Shown here one piece after another: positions 46,950-55,073 of a stretch of DNA of 64,000 nt. How positions within the stretch are numbered: the stretch's first letter is position 1; the number at the start of each line of letters is the position of its first letter. The DNA is taken from the NCBI RefSeq assembly GCF_014287515.2, contig NZ_CP092473.1, positions 112,501-176,500 of the forward strand, given 5' to 3'. The stretch is from Roseburia rectibacter (GTDB lineage: Bacteria > Bacillota > Clostridia > Lachnospirales > Lachnospiraceae). Made by a program: the position numbers and the translations under genes. The notes beneath the pieces are model-generated. The model did no database searches. It was not told where the DNA came from and was given only the letters and a program-made list of their open reading frames with translations.

Positions 46950-47918
46950 ATGCGAAAAGCTTTAATTGTTGGAATTGATGATTATACAAATTGTCCATTA
47001 TATGGATGTTGTAATGATGCGGAGGCAGTGAGTGATGAACTAATAAAAAACGGAGATGGTTCTCCGAACTTTGCAGTAAGAAAAGTTTTGAATGTGCAAA
47101 CAAAAGGGGAATTACGTCGATTGGTGGAACAGTGTTTTTCTGGATGTGCAGATGTGGCGCTTTTCTATTATTCAGGGCATGGACATGTTGATACAGTTGG
47201 TGGCTATCTTGTAACACCGGATTATACAGTTGGAGACTATGGATTATCATTGCAAGACGTGTTAACAATTGCAAATAAATCTCAGTGTAAGGATAAAGTC
47301 ATAATTCTTGATAGCTGTTATTCGGGCACATTAGGTACAATTAGCACGTTAGGACAAAATACATCAATTATTGGAGAAGGTGTAACGATATTAACAGCTA
47401 GTCATTCAACAGAAACTTCTGTTGAAATAAATGGTCATGGGTTATTCACTTCGCTTTTATTAGAAGCACTTAAAGGTGGTGCTGCTGATGTGACAGGGCA
47501 TATATCATTAGGCGGAATATATGCATATATTGACAAAGCTTTAGGTCCATGGGAGCAGCGCCCTGTATTTAAAACCAATGTGACACGCTTTACATCACTG
47601 AAAGATGTAGTTCCACAGATAGATATCTCAATAATTCGAAATATATGTACATATTTCGAAGAAGAAAATAGTGTCTTGCCACTTGATCCATCTTTTGAAC
47701 CGACAAATACCCCAGAAGATAATCATGAATTGCTGGAACCTTATGCGACTGAGCAGAATATGAAAGTATTTGCGGAATTACAAAAATTAGAAGGTGTTGG
47801 ATTAGTTGTACCTGTTGAGGAAGAGCATATGTATTTTGCAGCAATGAAATCAAAAGGTTGTGAATTAACTTCTATCGGAAAACAGTATTGGCGATTGGTT
47901 AACAAAGGTGCTATTTAA
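46950..47918 (+). CDS. Caspase-like cysteine protease (peptidase C14 fold), candidate defence effector
   Basis: The 322-residue protein has an N-terminal caspase domain (about 1-210): start RKALIVGIDDY, catalytic His77 in LFYYSGHG and catalytic Cys123 in VIILDSCYSG, then GEGVTILTASHSTETS and GHGLFTSLLLEAL. Residues 220-322 form a separate C-terminal domain with a winged-helix look (MKVFAELQKLEGVGLVVPVE, ELTSIGKQYWRLVNKG) that may sense a ligand. Two TIR-fold genes follow 14 and about 400 nt later. I recall that type IV Thoeris couples a TIR enzyme to a caspase-like protease through a nucleotide signal; this locus fits that logic. Confidence 0.85.
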   Translation: MRKALIVGIDDYTNCPLYGCCNDAEAVSDELIKNGDGSPNFAVRKVLNVQTKGELRRLVEQCFSGCADVALFYYSGHGHVDTVGGYLVTPDYTVGDYGLSLQDVLTIANKSQCKDKVIILDSCYSGTLGTISTLGQNTSIIGEGVTILTASHSTETSVEINGHGLFTSLLLEALKGGAADVTGHISLGGIYAYIDKALGPWEQRPVFKTNVTRFTSLKDVVPQIDISIIRNICTYFEEENSVLPLDPSFEPTNTPEDNHELLEPYATEQNMKVFAELQKLEGVGLVVPVEEEHMYFAAMKSKGCELTSIGKQYWRLVNKGAI

Positions 47919-47932
47919 GGGAGGAAATGAAA

Positions 47933-48322
47933 ATGGCAAAAAAAAGAACTTTTATCAGCTTTGATTATGATCATGATAATGATTTGAAGAATTTATTGAT
48001 TGGACAGGCTAAAAATTCAGATTCTCCGTTTGAAATTATGGATATGTCTATTAAAGAAACCATTGATTCTAATTGGAAAGCCAAAGCTCGCTCACGTATT
48101 AAAGGTTGTGATGTAGTAGTTGTTATTTGTGGAATGTATACAAATAAGGCAACGGGAGTAAGTGCGGAATTAAAGATTGCAGAGGAAGAGAGAATTCCGT
48201 ACTTTTTACTCTATGGTAGAAGTACAGAAAAGTGTGTTAAGCCAATTGGTGCAAAAAGTATAGACAAAATGTATAAATGGACTTGGGATAATCTTAAGGC
48301 TTTGATTGGAGGAAGTCGATGA
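47933..48322 (+). CDS. TIR-like protein (MTH538/DUF1863, ThsB-like)
   Basis: The 129-residue single-domain protein begins KKRTFISFDYDHDNDLKNLL, with DMSIKETIDSNWKAKARSRI, CDVVVVICGMYTNKATGVSA and Glu79 in SAELKIAEEE as the likely catalytic residue. The pattern is that of ThsB, the Thoeris TIR that makes cyclic ADP-ribose-type signals. ATG 47933 follows GGGAGG by 8 nt; ATG 47927 is too close to it. It overlaps the next TIR gene by 4 nt. Confidence 0.82.
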   Translation: MAKKRTFISFDYDHDNDLKNLLIGQAKNSDSPFEIMDMSIKETIDSNWKAKARSRIKGCDVVVVICGMYTNKATGVSAELKIAEEERIPYFLLYGRSTEKCVKPIGAKSIDKMYKWTWDNLKALIGGSR

Positions 48323-48801
48323 TGAAAATCTTTATTTCACATAAAAAAGAAGATGAGTTGACGGCGTTAAAGGTTGTTCATACATTGACATCAATAGGGG
48401 TAGATGCTTATTTAGATTTGCTAGATAATATTACTGCAGATGATGGTGAAAAATTGACTAAGCATATACGAGGAAAACTGCATGAGTGTACAGATGTGAT
48501 TGTTATTCTTTCAAACAATACAAAAAAATCATGGTGGGTTCCGTTTGAAATTGGAATGGCAACGGAAAAGGATATGCCTATAGCAAATTATTTGATTAGT
48601 CAGGAAAGTTTACCAGATTATTTGACATACTGGCCACGTTTGAAGAGCCAAGAAGATGTTTTAAAGTATGTTGAAATAAGAAATAAGGTTTCTAAACATA
48701 TCATTTTAGAAAAGGCATTTAATCATGGATACTATCAAAGGACAGATGGTGGAATGTCAGAAACACAGAGATTTTATCAGGAACTGAAGAAGCATTTATA
48801 G
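48319..48801 (+). CDS. TIR domain protein
   Basis: The 160-residue protein starts MMKIFISHKKEDELTALKVV, the classic SH..D/E start of bacterial TIR domains, then GVDAYLDLLDNITADDGEKL, CTDVIVILSNNTKKSWWVPF and Glu77 in PFEIGMA, the equivalent of the catalytic Glu. It overlaps the previous gene by ATGA. Two different TIR proteins in one operon could form a heteromer, make two signals, or divide sensing and catalysis. Confidence 0.85.
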   Translation: MMKIFISHKKEDELTALKVVHTLTSIGVDAYLDLLDNITADDGEKLTKHIRGKLHECTDVIVILSNNTKKSWWVPFEIGMATEKDMPIANYLISQESLPDYLTYWPRLKSQEDVLKYVEIRNKVSKHIILEKAFNHGYYQRTDGGMSETQRFYQELKKHL

Positions 48802-48827
48802 TATATAATATGCATACAGGAGGAAAT

Positions 48828-50654
48828 ATGTTTCAAGATATTACATTAGGTAAATTCTCATATGATAAGGGTGGACAGATTTATTTAGCTCCAGGCGACA
48901 ATATGGAATATGGATTAGAGTCAGCATCCTGTATGCATGAACTATTTCATGCGCATTTAGCATTGATATCTAATGCAGGAATACTAATGCATTTGATAGA
49001 ACTTGAACTTAATAGTGAGCAAGAAGATTTACAATATATGACAGATTTGATTAGAACAAGAGACGCTTTGTATGAGTCAACAAGATCTGTACAAGAGGTT
49101 TATGCAAATAGTCTTGAATTGCTTTGGGTAGAAGAAAACTATGGAATAGAAGTGCGAAATCAGGTTTATGAAAAAAAACTTGATGATTATAAACGGTATT
49201 TGGATATTGCAAAGAAAAATTGGGACAATGTAGAAGAAACAATAGAAAATAGGAAAAGGCAAATCAACAAGTTGTGCGTTTCTGTTTTAGATATGGATAT
49301 ATTGGCAGAACAATTTTGGATATGGTTACAGGAGCCGATACGTTTGGGAGAGATAATTGCCGATAGGTTAAACTATGCATTTATGAATCAAGAATGTGTG
49401 AAGGATTCAAAGAAACTTAATCAAGATGAAATTATTGGGATTGCAAAAAAGAAATTTAATTACCTTGCTGAAAGATTAAAGGAAGGATTTCAATATAGTA
49501 AGGCGCATTTGAATCAAAATTTAACAGAGTTGTTATTGGAGAATGTAAAGGTATTTGATTATTCAGAACTTGGAATCACAGAGGGAAAAAAATATGATTC
49601 AAAATGTGGAGCCGTATGTGTAGTTAAAGTGTTGCATATCAGTGATGGAAAAGTTGGGACTTGTATAATTCAAAATTTTATGGACGATGGTATATATGAA
49701 ATTGTTGAATTAGATAAAAGTATAATACATGAAATTTTAGAGGAAAAAAGATATGTAATAGTTCCGTGCGACGAGTTTTTATTTAATAAAAATGAGGCTA
49801 AGTGTGAGGAAATAAATGACACGATAAAATTTGTATTACTTGATACTGTGAGAGATTTTAAAAAATGGATTCAGAATATTATGGAGTTTGAAGAAATATA
49901 TATAGGCGATATTAATGATAAGAGTGCAGAAAATTTTTTCACGGTAATTTATTTTAGAAAAAGAAATTGTGATAAAGTGATATATATGTTTCCGACATTA
50001 AGCATAATTGCGAATAATATATTTGAAGAATTGCAAGTTGTAAAGCAGGTTAAGTATCCGAGAAATGGAATGGGATTTTATAATATTTTTTCTGTATTTA
50101 ATGATTGGGGGAACATTTTAACTGTGTTAAAGGAAACAATATCATTTGTGACAAAAAGTAAAGGTAATATTATACATAATGACAATCCATGCTCTAAGTT
50201 ATTAAATTCGGTAAAATTTGATATCGGAGATAATATTTTTAAAATTGTAGGGAAAAACTATTTTTATATTAATGCTGTGTTACCAACCCTGCAAACGGAA
50301 GCAATGCCGTTTTGGATATTGATGGAATTTGAAAACGGAGAAAATAACGGGAATATGAAGTGTGAGACCATAATAGTAGAAGAAATGGAATCAGTAGGAA
50401 ATAAGTTAGGAATTGTATATTTTTACGATAAAAGCAGTGCGGAAAATTATCGTAAAAGGATGATAAAGGAAAATCCTAAATTATTAAATTATCAAATTGT
50501 TGGAATGGATGAAGTGTTTTGGTTAGAGGTTAAAAAAATGTTACAAATGAAAAAAATAGGAATGATTCTTGTACGAAAAAATGCAATTGGGGGAATTTGT
50601 AATAACGGAGAACAGTTCGAGTACTTGAGGTTATTGGAAATGAAAAAGAGATAA
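48828..50654 (+). CDS. Large protein with N-terminal HExxH motif, unknown function
   Basis: The 608-residue protein is the last gene of the operon (27 nt after the TIR gene, AGGAGG 4-5 nt before ATG 48828). Residues 36-43 read MHELFHAH, a HExxH zincin motif (His37, Glu38, His41), and VQEVYANSLE (Glu90) is a plausible third ligand, as in gluzincin-like metallopeptidases. A coiled-coil part follows (about 105-160). The rest, about 270-608, has alternating beta/alpha segments that I do not recognise. It could be a protease effector, a caspase substrate or a phage sensor. No signal peptide or membrane segment. Confidence 0.65.
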   Translation: MFQDITLGKFSYDKGGQIYLAPGDNMEYGLESASCMHELFHAHLALISNAGILMHLIELELNSEQEDLQYMTDLIRTRDALYESTRSVQEVYANSLELLWVEENYGIEVRNQVYEKKLDDYKRYLDIAKKNWDNVEETIENRKRQINKLCVSVLDMDILAEQFWIWLQEPIRLGEIIADRLNYAFMNQECVKDSKKLNQDEIIGIAKKKFNYLAERLKEGFQYSKAHLNQNLTELLLENVKVFDYSELGITEGKKYDSKCGAVCVVKVLHISDGKVGTCIIQNFMDDGIYEIVELDKSIIHEILEEKRYVIVPCDEFLFNKNEAKCEEINDTIKFVLLDTVRDFKKWIQNIMEFEEIYIGDINDKSAENFFTVIYFRKRNCDKVIYMFPTLSIIANNIFEELQVVKQVKYPRNGMGFYNIFSVFNDWGNILTVLKETISFVTKSKGNIIHNDNPCSKLLNSVKFDIGDNIFKIVGKNYFYINAVLPTLQTEAMPFWILMEFENGENNGNMKCETIIVEEMESVGNKLGIVYFYDKSSAENYRKRMIKENPKLLNYQIVGMDEVFWLEVKKMLQMKKIGMILVRKNAIGGICNNGEQFEYLRLLEMKKR

Positions 50655-50865
50655 GGATTGATATAATGCTAAGTAATTCAATTAAAAATTAAAACGATAA
50701 CGGTTGCAAAAATGCAAAAATCTTCTAAACCAAAATAATACATGGAATAGTTGGAATAACCCTACAACATAAGTACCAAAAGAAAAATGGGCTTACTAAA
50801 TACAGCGCTCATTATAGAGTCTGAATAATTTCAGTTTGTACATCTGATGAGATAAGTATAAATGC

Positions 50866-50897
50866 AAAGGTGGGAGTAGTAGCTTCCACCTTTTTCA
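50866..50897 (+). terminator. Terminator downstream of the caspase/TIR operon
   Basis: AAAGGTGGGAG (50866-50876) pairs with CTTCCACCTTT (50883-50893) with one G-T pair, followed by T5. It lies about 210 nt past the HExxH gene. I see nothing else coding in 50655-51188. Confidence 0.8.
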
Positions 50898-51188
50898 ATC
50901 GAGGAAGCCCGGAGTAAATATAAGTAAATTATGGCTGACTTGAAAAAGTAAATTTCAGTGCAAGAGTAAATTCCATCGGCTTTTAAATTTTGCTGATTTT
51001 CAGAAGTTTTTTAACAAAATCTCCTGCTTTCTGTTATAATTAAGCTAGCTTATCGAAATTTTGTTGTTTTTATGGCATGAAAAACAGGCTACTGGAATTC
51101 GGTGTGTCAGACTAAATTCCACCAGCCACATTTAAAAAATGTGAAATGTTTACTTCCAGTCGGGAGCAGATTCCGATCAGTTAATTAG

Positions 51189-52501
51189 TTACTTCTTAAA
51201 GCGTATCAGCTTAGGCGTTAAATTGACTTCATCTGGTGAAATCAGCTTGAACTGAAAGGTTTTAAGAACATCTTCTCCAAGTGTTTCCAGGGCAGCATCA
51301 TACGGCGTTTTGCCGTCAAGGCTTTCTCTTGGAGTAGAGTTTATGTGATTCACAATAAGATTGACATCCCATTGGGTTAGAAATTCAAAGGATGTTCCTT
51401 TAGGTAATATCATGCGGAGCATGGTATGCGCCTGTTCGATGGTTCCTTTTTGTCCGCTACGCATTGGATCACAGTAATAAATGCTGCTTCTTTGTATACC
51501 GGTAATTCCAGTTTCTAATTTTTCTGGGTTCCCAAATTCAGAGCCACGGTCGGTTAAGATATTTTCAAAAACAGATGTAAATTCATACGTTCCCATACGT
51601 TTTTCCAAACGGTCAAATACAGCACGGACGGCACCTTTTGTGCACCGGTTAATAAAAATGCAAGAAACAGTTTTTCCTCTGTAAAGATCATGGTTAACAG
51701 CGTTTTCTGGGAGTCCCTTGATGACTTTACTGTGTCCATTTGTACATAAGAATTTAATTCCAAAGAACAGAAGTCTGCATAGGTTCTGTTGGTAAATACT
51801 TCGCGGTCTTTGATCTGTGTTTTGTGGCACTTTCTTGGTTTGAATTTTGCCTGCCTTTTCAGATCCACATTTCTGGCTGTGAACAGTCCCTTATCGATGT
51901 ATGTGTACATGGAGCGGACAGACATATCCAGTTCCGGATGATTGATCAGGATCTGATAGGGTGACTGTCCCTGGGCAATCAATGGAGTAACAATCTGGTC
52001 TTTTTGGTGCAGCTGATGCCGAGTCATATTTATTCCGGCACGGGAACTACTTAATAATTCGCGGTACTTACGGTCGGCAAAACGGGCATCATAGCGGTAT
52101 TTATGGGCAATGGTACAATGATTGATTTTCATTGGACAGCCATTACATACATAAGGCGCCTTATCAAGTCTGCAGCACCGTTCCTTTTCGAAATCCTTAC
52201 AGGTTTGGTTGCAGGTTGGACAGGATGTACATTTAATATCGCAGAGCATGATTTTTCCACAGGCATTTGTTTTTTTACAGTGATAGCGGTGTACACAAAA
52301 GTTTTTGGCATTGTAGAAAGTTCCTTTGTGGCACCAGTCAGAAAGGCATCGTGATTTAACCTCTTTTGAGATGGTTGTAGGATCTTTACAAAGGAATGCC
52401 GCAATGTCTTTAAAAGTCGCACCTTTGGATAATTCGTTTTCGATGTAGATACGGTCATTAAGTGTTAGATGTTTCTGGTTTCCAGGGATATATTTACTCA
52501 T
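51189..52501 (-). pseudogene. IS30-family transposase broken by a frameshift
   Basis: The gene starts at 52501 (AGAAGGAG upstream) with the IS30 helix-turn-helix (HLTLNDRIYIENELSKGATF) and a Cys-rich zinc region (CTSCPTCNQTC, CNGCPMK), then SYVQMDTVKSS with the first catalytic Asp. Near 51650, in a run GCATTTTTATTAACC, the frame is lost; the other frame resumes with INRCTKGAVRAVFDRLEKRM, ILTDRGSEFGNP (second Asp) and GTIEQAH (Glu), ending at 51189. Joined, the two parts make a full DDE transposase of about 430 residues. It lies inside the tRNA-Arg element; I could not fix its terminal repeats. Confidence 0.85.
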
Positions 52502-52790
52502 GATAATTCTCCTTCTACTGCTGTCAGAAGGAACTTTTACAATAACACTGATGTATGAAAGAGTAAATATCTACTGTGCAGGACTAAATTCTACCGCCCT
52601 GTAGGGCAGTGGAATTTAAAATTTCATTTTAGGTATAAGTAAAAAAGGTCAAAAAAGCATCGACATCCGACCTATCACACGATATAATGTAAGTAATCTA
52701 ATAGAAATATTGATCAATCATTACCGACAGTAGCAGGGGAATGATGGTCATGTTTATGAATTTTGAGGTACACATTAGTTAATCCCGTAC

Positions 52791-52818
52791 GTTAGCATTG
52801 CTAACAAACTGCTAACAG
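52791..52818 (+). repeat. Iteron-like repeats, right end of the element
   Basis: TGCTAACAA (52799-52807) and TGCTAACAG (52810-52818), with an inverted GTTAGCA at 52791-52797. They match the left-end repeats. The rest of 52502-52947 holds no gene that I can support. Confidence 0.7.
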
Positions 52819-52947
52819 AGAATATCAAAAATGGGATTATATCTGTTAATTTATATTGACAAGGATTTCCAATTAAGTGCCTACTTTCCTGATAAATACT
52901 GACGTTGGTTGACATCAGGTGACATGTGGGAACTAAGGTGACTTGAA

Positions 52948-52983
52948 CTCCTAAGACTCTATTGTAGGTTCGATTCCTATAGG
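52948..52983 (+). repeat. Right 36-bp direct repeat (attR-like)
   Basis: Identical to 42358-42393. The next bases, AGACG, differ from the left copy (GAACG), so this tRNA 3' half ends AGGAGAC, complementary to tRNA-like copy B and not to the intact tRNA. No 5' tRNA half precedes it. Confidence 0.9.
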
Positions 52984-52997
52984 AGACGCTACATTTT

Positions 52998-53032
52998 AGC
53001 GGTAATGAAGATAAAATCATTGCCGCTTTTTT
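52998..53032 (+). terminator. Terminator after the right att copy
   Basis: AGCGGTAATGA (52998-53008) pairs with TCATTGCCGCT (53017-53027), then T6. Homologous to the terminator after the intact tRNA-Arg, showing that a second element of the same kind begins here. Confidence 0.85.
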
Positions 53033-53061
53033 CATGCAATTTTATCAATTTCGATGGCAAA

Positions 53062-53148
53062 TTTGTCAGCGAAAAGTGATTGAAAAATGGATTTTGTCAG
53101 CGAAAATGAAATCTTGTCATCAGGATTTATTTTTAAGATTGTCACCCG
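53062..53148 (+). repeat. Iteron-like repeats of the second element
   Basis: TTTGTCAGCGAAAA at 53062-53075 and again at 53093-53106, then TTGTCATCAGG (53114-53124) and TTGTCACCCGG near 53139-53149. Same position as the TGCTAACAG repeats of the first element but another sequence, as if the two elements have different binding specificities. Confidence 0.65.
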
Positions 53149-53240
53149 GAGAGATAAGGTACAATGTAGGATAAGATTTGGGGTGTAAATCAGAGTTAAA
53201 ATAACACAATTTTCTTGCCTGGTATAAGGCCTGTCGGAAG

Positions 53241-53288
53241 AGTCCGTTCAGATTAGATAATAACAATCTATTCTGGACGGGCTTTTTT
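53241..53288 (+). promoter_or_regulatory. Attenuator-type hairpin of the second element
   Basis: AGTCCGTTCAGATTAGAT (53241-53258) pairs over 17 of 18 positions with ATCTATTCTGGACGGGCT (53265-53282), then T6. Equivalent to 42652-42695. Confidence 0.82.
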
Positions 53289-53312
53289 ACGTTCAGGGAA
53301 AGGAAGTTGCCT

Positions 53313-53616
53313 ATGGCAGAAAAAACAGAATTATTAGAAGAAGATGAAAAAGTAGTTGAGATTGAGCTGGAAAGATTGAGAGGATTTGAAAATCATCCAT
53401 TCAAGGTCAGAGCAGACAGCCAGATGATTGAATTACAGGAGAGTATCAGAAAGTATGGTATCTTAAATCCTTTAATAGTAAGACCGAAGAAAGATGGATG
53501 CTATGAAATTATATCCGGGCACAGAAGAAAATTTGCTGCTGAGAAAATAGGATATAGAAAGGTTCCTGTGATAATACGAGTCCTTAAAGATGATGAAGCT
53601 GTTGTATCAATGGTTG
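53313..53616 (+). pseudogene. ParB-like gene of the second element, cut by an IS3 remnant
   Basis: Starts MAEKTELLEEDEKVVEIELE (ATG 53313, GGAAG upstream) and matches the first element's ParB through SIRKYGILNPLIVRPKKDGC, ISGHRRKFAAEKIGYRKVPV to DDEAVVSMV, where the family continues with DSNLQRE. At about 53616 it runs into the end of an IS3-type sequence. About 100 of some 290 residues remain, without the helix-turn-helix. Confidence 0.85.
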
Positions 53617-53619
53617 GAT

Positions 53620-53767
53620 TGTCAACACTTTTTCAGACAAATTTTTTTAGGTTATTTTCCCGATATTGTACAGGCGTTTGATACCCTAGGGAGGAATGTA
53701 TACGGTGATGATTATACCAGTTTACATAATCCCATAGTTTTATCTTCAGTTCTTCTAGTATAATATT
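53620..53767 (-). mobile_element. IS3-family remnant (transposase C-terminus)
   Basis: On the minus strand the last codons of an IS3 OrfB are readable: EELKIKLWDYVNWYNHHRIH then SSLGYQTPVQYRENNLKKFV and a stop at 53633-53635, the typical WYN..R.H..LGY.TP ending of the rve domain. The outer end TGTCAACACTTTTTCAGACA begins at 53620 and abuts the ParB-like gene. The upstream part is missing, cut by the IS630. Confidence 0.8.
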
Positions 53768-55028
53768 CTTTTAATAACTCGACTATATTCAGAACCTGTG
53801 CTATAATGTCCTTATAAAGATTTTGGAGGGCATTTGCATGGGCAAAAGAGCATCATCAATCGAACTCAGCAATGAAGAAAGAGAATATCTGGAACGTCAG
53901 ACTCGTGCCAGAACAATTCAGGCTCAAACAGTTACAAGAGCGCGCATTCTATTATTACGTGCGGATTCCGTATCAATAGATGCGATTGCTGATAAAGTGG
54001 GGATCAACCGCTGCAGCGTCATGCTTTGCCTGAAAAAGTTTAAAGAAGGAGGCATTGAAAATGCACTCTTTGATGCCCCTGGTCGTGGCAGGAATGCAGA
54101 GATTACAGACGAAGAAAAAGCCTGGATCATTAACATTGCATGCCAGAAGCCAATTGATTTTGGATATGCTGCTGAAACATGGACGTATGCAAAGCTAACC
54201 TCACATATCAATAAAACTGCTGAAGCAGCTGGATACACAAGACTATCCACCATTCATAAAAGTACAGTACATACAATTCTTGACGAGGCAGATATAAAGC
54301 CACATAAAATAACTTATTATTGTGAGAACAGGGATCCTAATTTTGATTCCAAAATGCATAATGTCCTGCTTGTGTATAAGCAGCTTGAAATGCAGTTTGA
54401 TGAATCTGGAAAGCTCATTATATCTGAAGATACACCTATACATGTGCTGTCTTATGATGAAAAGCCAGGAATACAGGCTATTGCAACAACATCAGATGAT
54501 TTAATGCCGAACGAAAAGCATCCGACCATCAATAGAGATTACGAATATAAACGTTTGGGGACTCTTTCATTATTAGCTGCAATTGATCTTCAAACAGGAG
54601 AAGCGATTCCTCTTGTAAGAGACAAGTACAGCAGCACGGAATACATTGAATTTTTGAAGCTGTTAGATGATAAGTATCCAAAGGGAGACAAGCTTCGCAT
54701 CGTACTCGATAATCTTAAAGTTCATACATCAGAGGCGACCAGAAAATACCTGGCAACTGTACCGGGAAGATTCGAATTTGTATTCACTCCCAAACATGGA
54801 TCATGGCTCAATATGGTTGAAAGTTTCTTTAGCAAGATGACTCGTCAGATGCTCAGAGGTATCCGTGTTAAATCTAAGGAGGAACTTACTAATCGTATCT
54901 ACAGATATTTTGTAGAAATAAACGAAGAGCCGATTGTGTTCCATTGGAAATATAATCTCGATGATATTGATGTATCGGAAGAAATCATTGTTGATACACT
55001 GTCTGTCAAAAAGTCGAGTTAATTAAAG
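53768..55028 (+). mobile_element. IS630-family insertion sequence
   Basis: Terminal inverted repeats CTTTTAATAACTCGACT (53768-53784) and, inverted, CTTTAATTAACTCGACT (55028-55012) match at 15 of 17 positions and enclose one transposase gene. Confidence 0.82.
53838..55022 (+). CDS. IS630-family transposase
   Basis: The 394-residue DDE transposase has an N-terminal helix-turn-helix (VSIDAIADKVGINRCSVMLC), then catalytic SYDEKPG (first Asp), IVLDNLKVH (second Asp) and NMVESFFSKMTRQML (Glu). ATG 53838 has GGAGGG at 7 nt. The frame is intact, so it may still be active. The stop lies within the right inverted repeat. Confidence 0.92.
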   Translation: MGKRASSIELSNEEREYLERQTRARTIQAQTVTRARILLLRADSVSIDAIADKVGINRCSVMLCLKKFKEGGIENALFDAPGRGRNAEITDEEKAWIINIACQKPIDFGYAAETWTYAKLTSHINKTAEAAGYTRLSTIHKSTVHTILDEADIKPHKITYYCENRDPNFDSKMHNVLLVYKQLEMQFDESGKLIISEDTPIHVLSYDEKPGIQAIATTSDDLMPNEKHPTINRDYEYKRLGTLSLLAAIDLQTGEAIPLVRDKYSSTEYIEFLKLLDDKYPKGDKLRIVLDNLKVHTSEATRKYLATVPGRFEFVFTPKHGSWLNMVESFFSKMTRQMLRGIRVKSKEELTNRIYRYFVEINEEPIVFHWKYNLDDIDVSEEIIVDTLSVKKSS

Positions 55029-55073
55029 GATGAAATACTAGTGCACAGTATAGTACACTAGCAGCAATACATA

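Larger units (their letters stand above)
42358..52983 (+). mobile_element. 10.6-kb integrated element in tRNA-Arg, carrying two defence loci
   Basis: The element is bounded by the 36-bp direct repeats. Contents in order: tRNA terminator, iteron-like repeats, attenuator, ParB-like gene, truncated ParA, RloA, RloB, DUF3892, caspase-like, TIR-like, TIR, HExxH protein, IS30, terminal iteron-like repeats. Base composition is lower in GC than the gyr or pan genes. No tyrosine or serine recombinase is visible, so it is non-autonomous or has lost that part, probably with the missing end of ParA. Confidence 0.8.

Noticed and set aside
55038..55061. Inverted repeat CTAGTG..CACTAG beside the AraC gene
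   Set aside because: Short, no T-run, could be chance or part of an insertion footprint.
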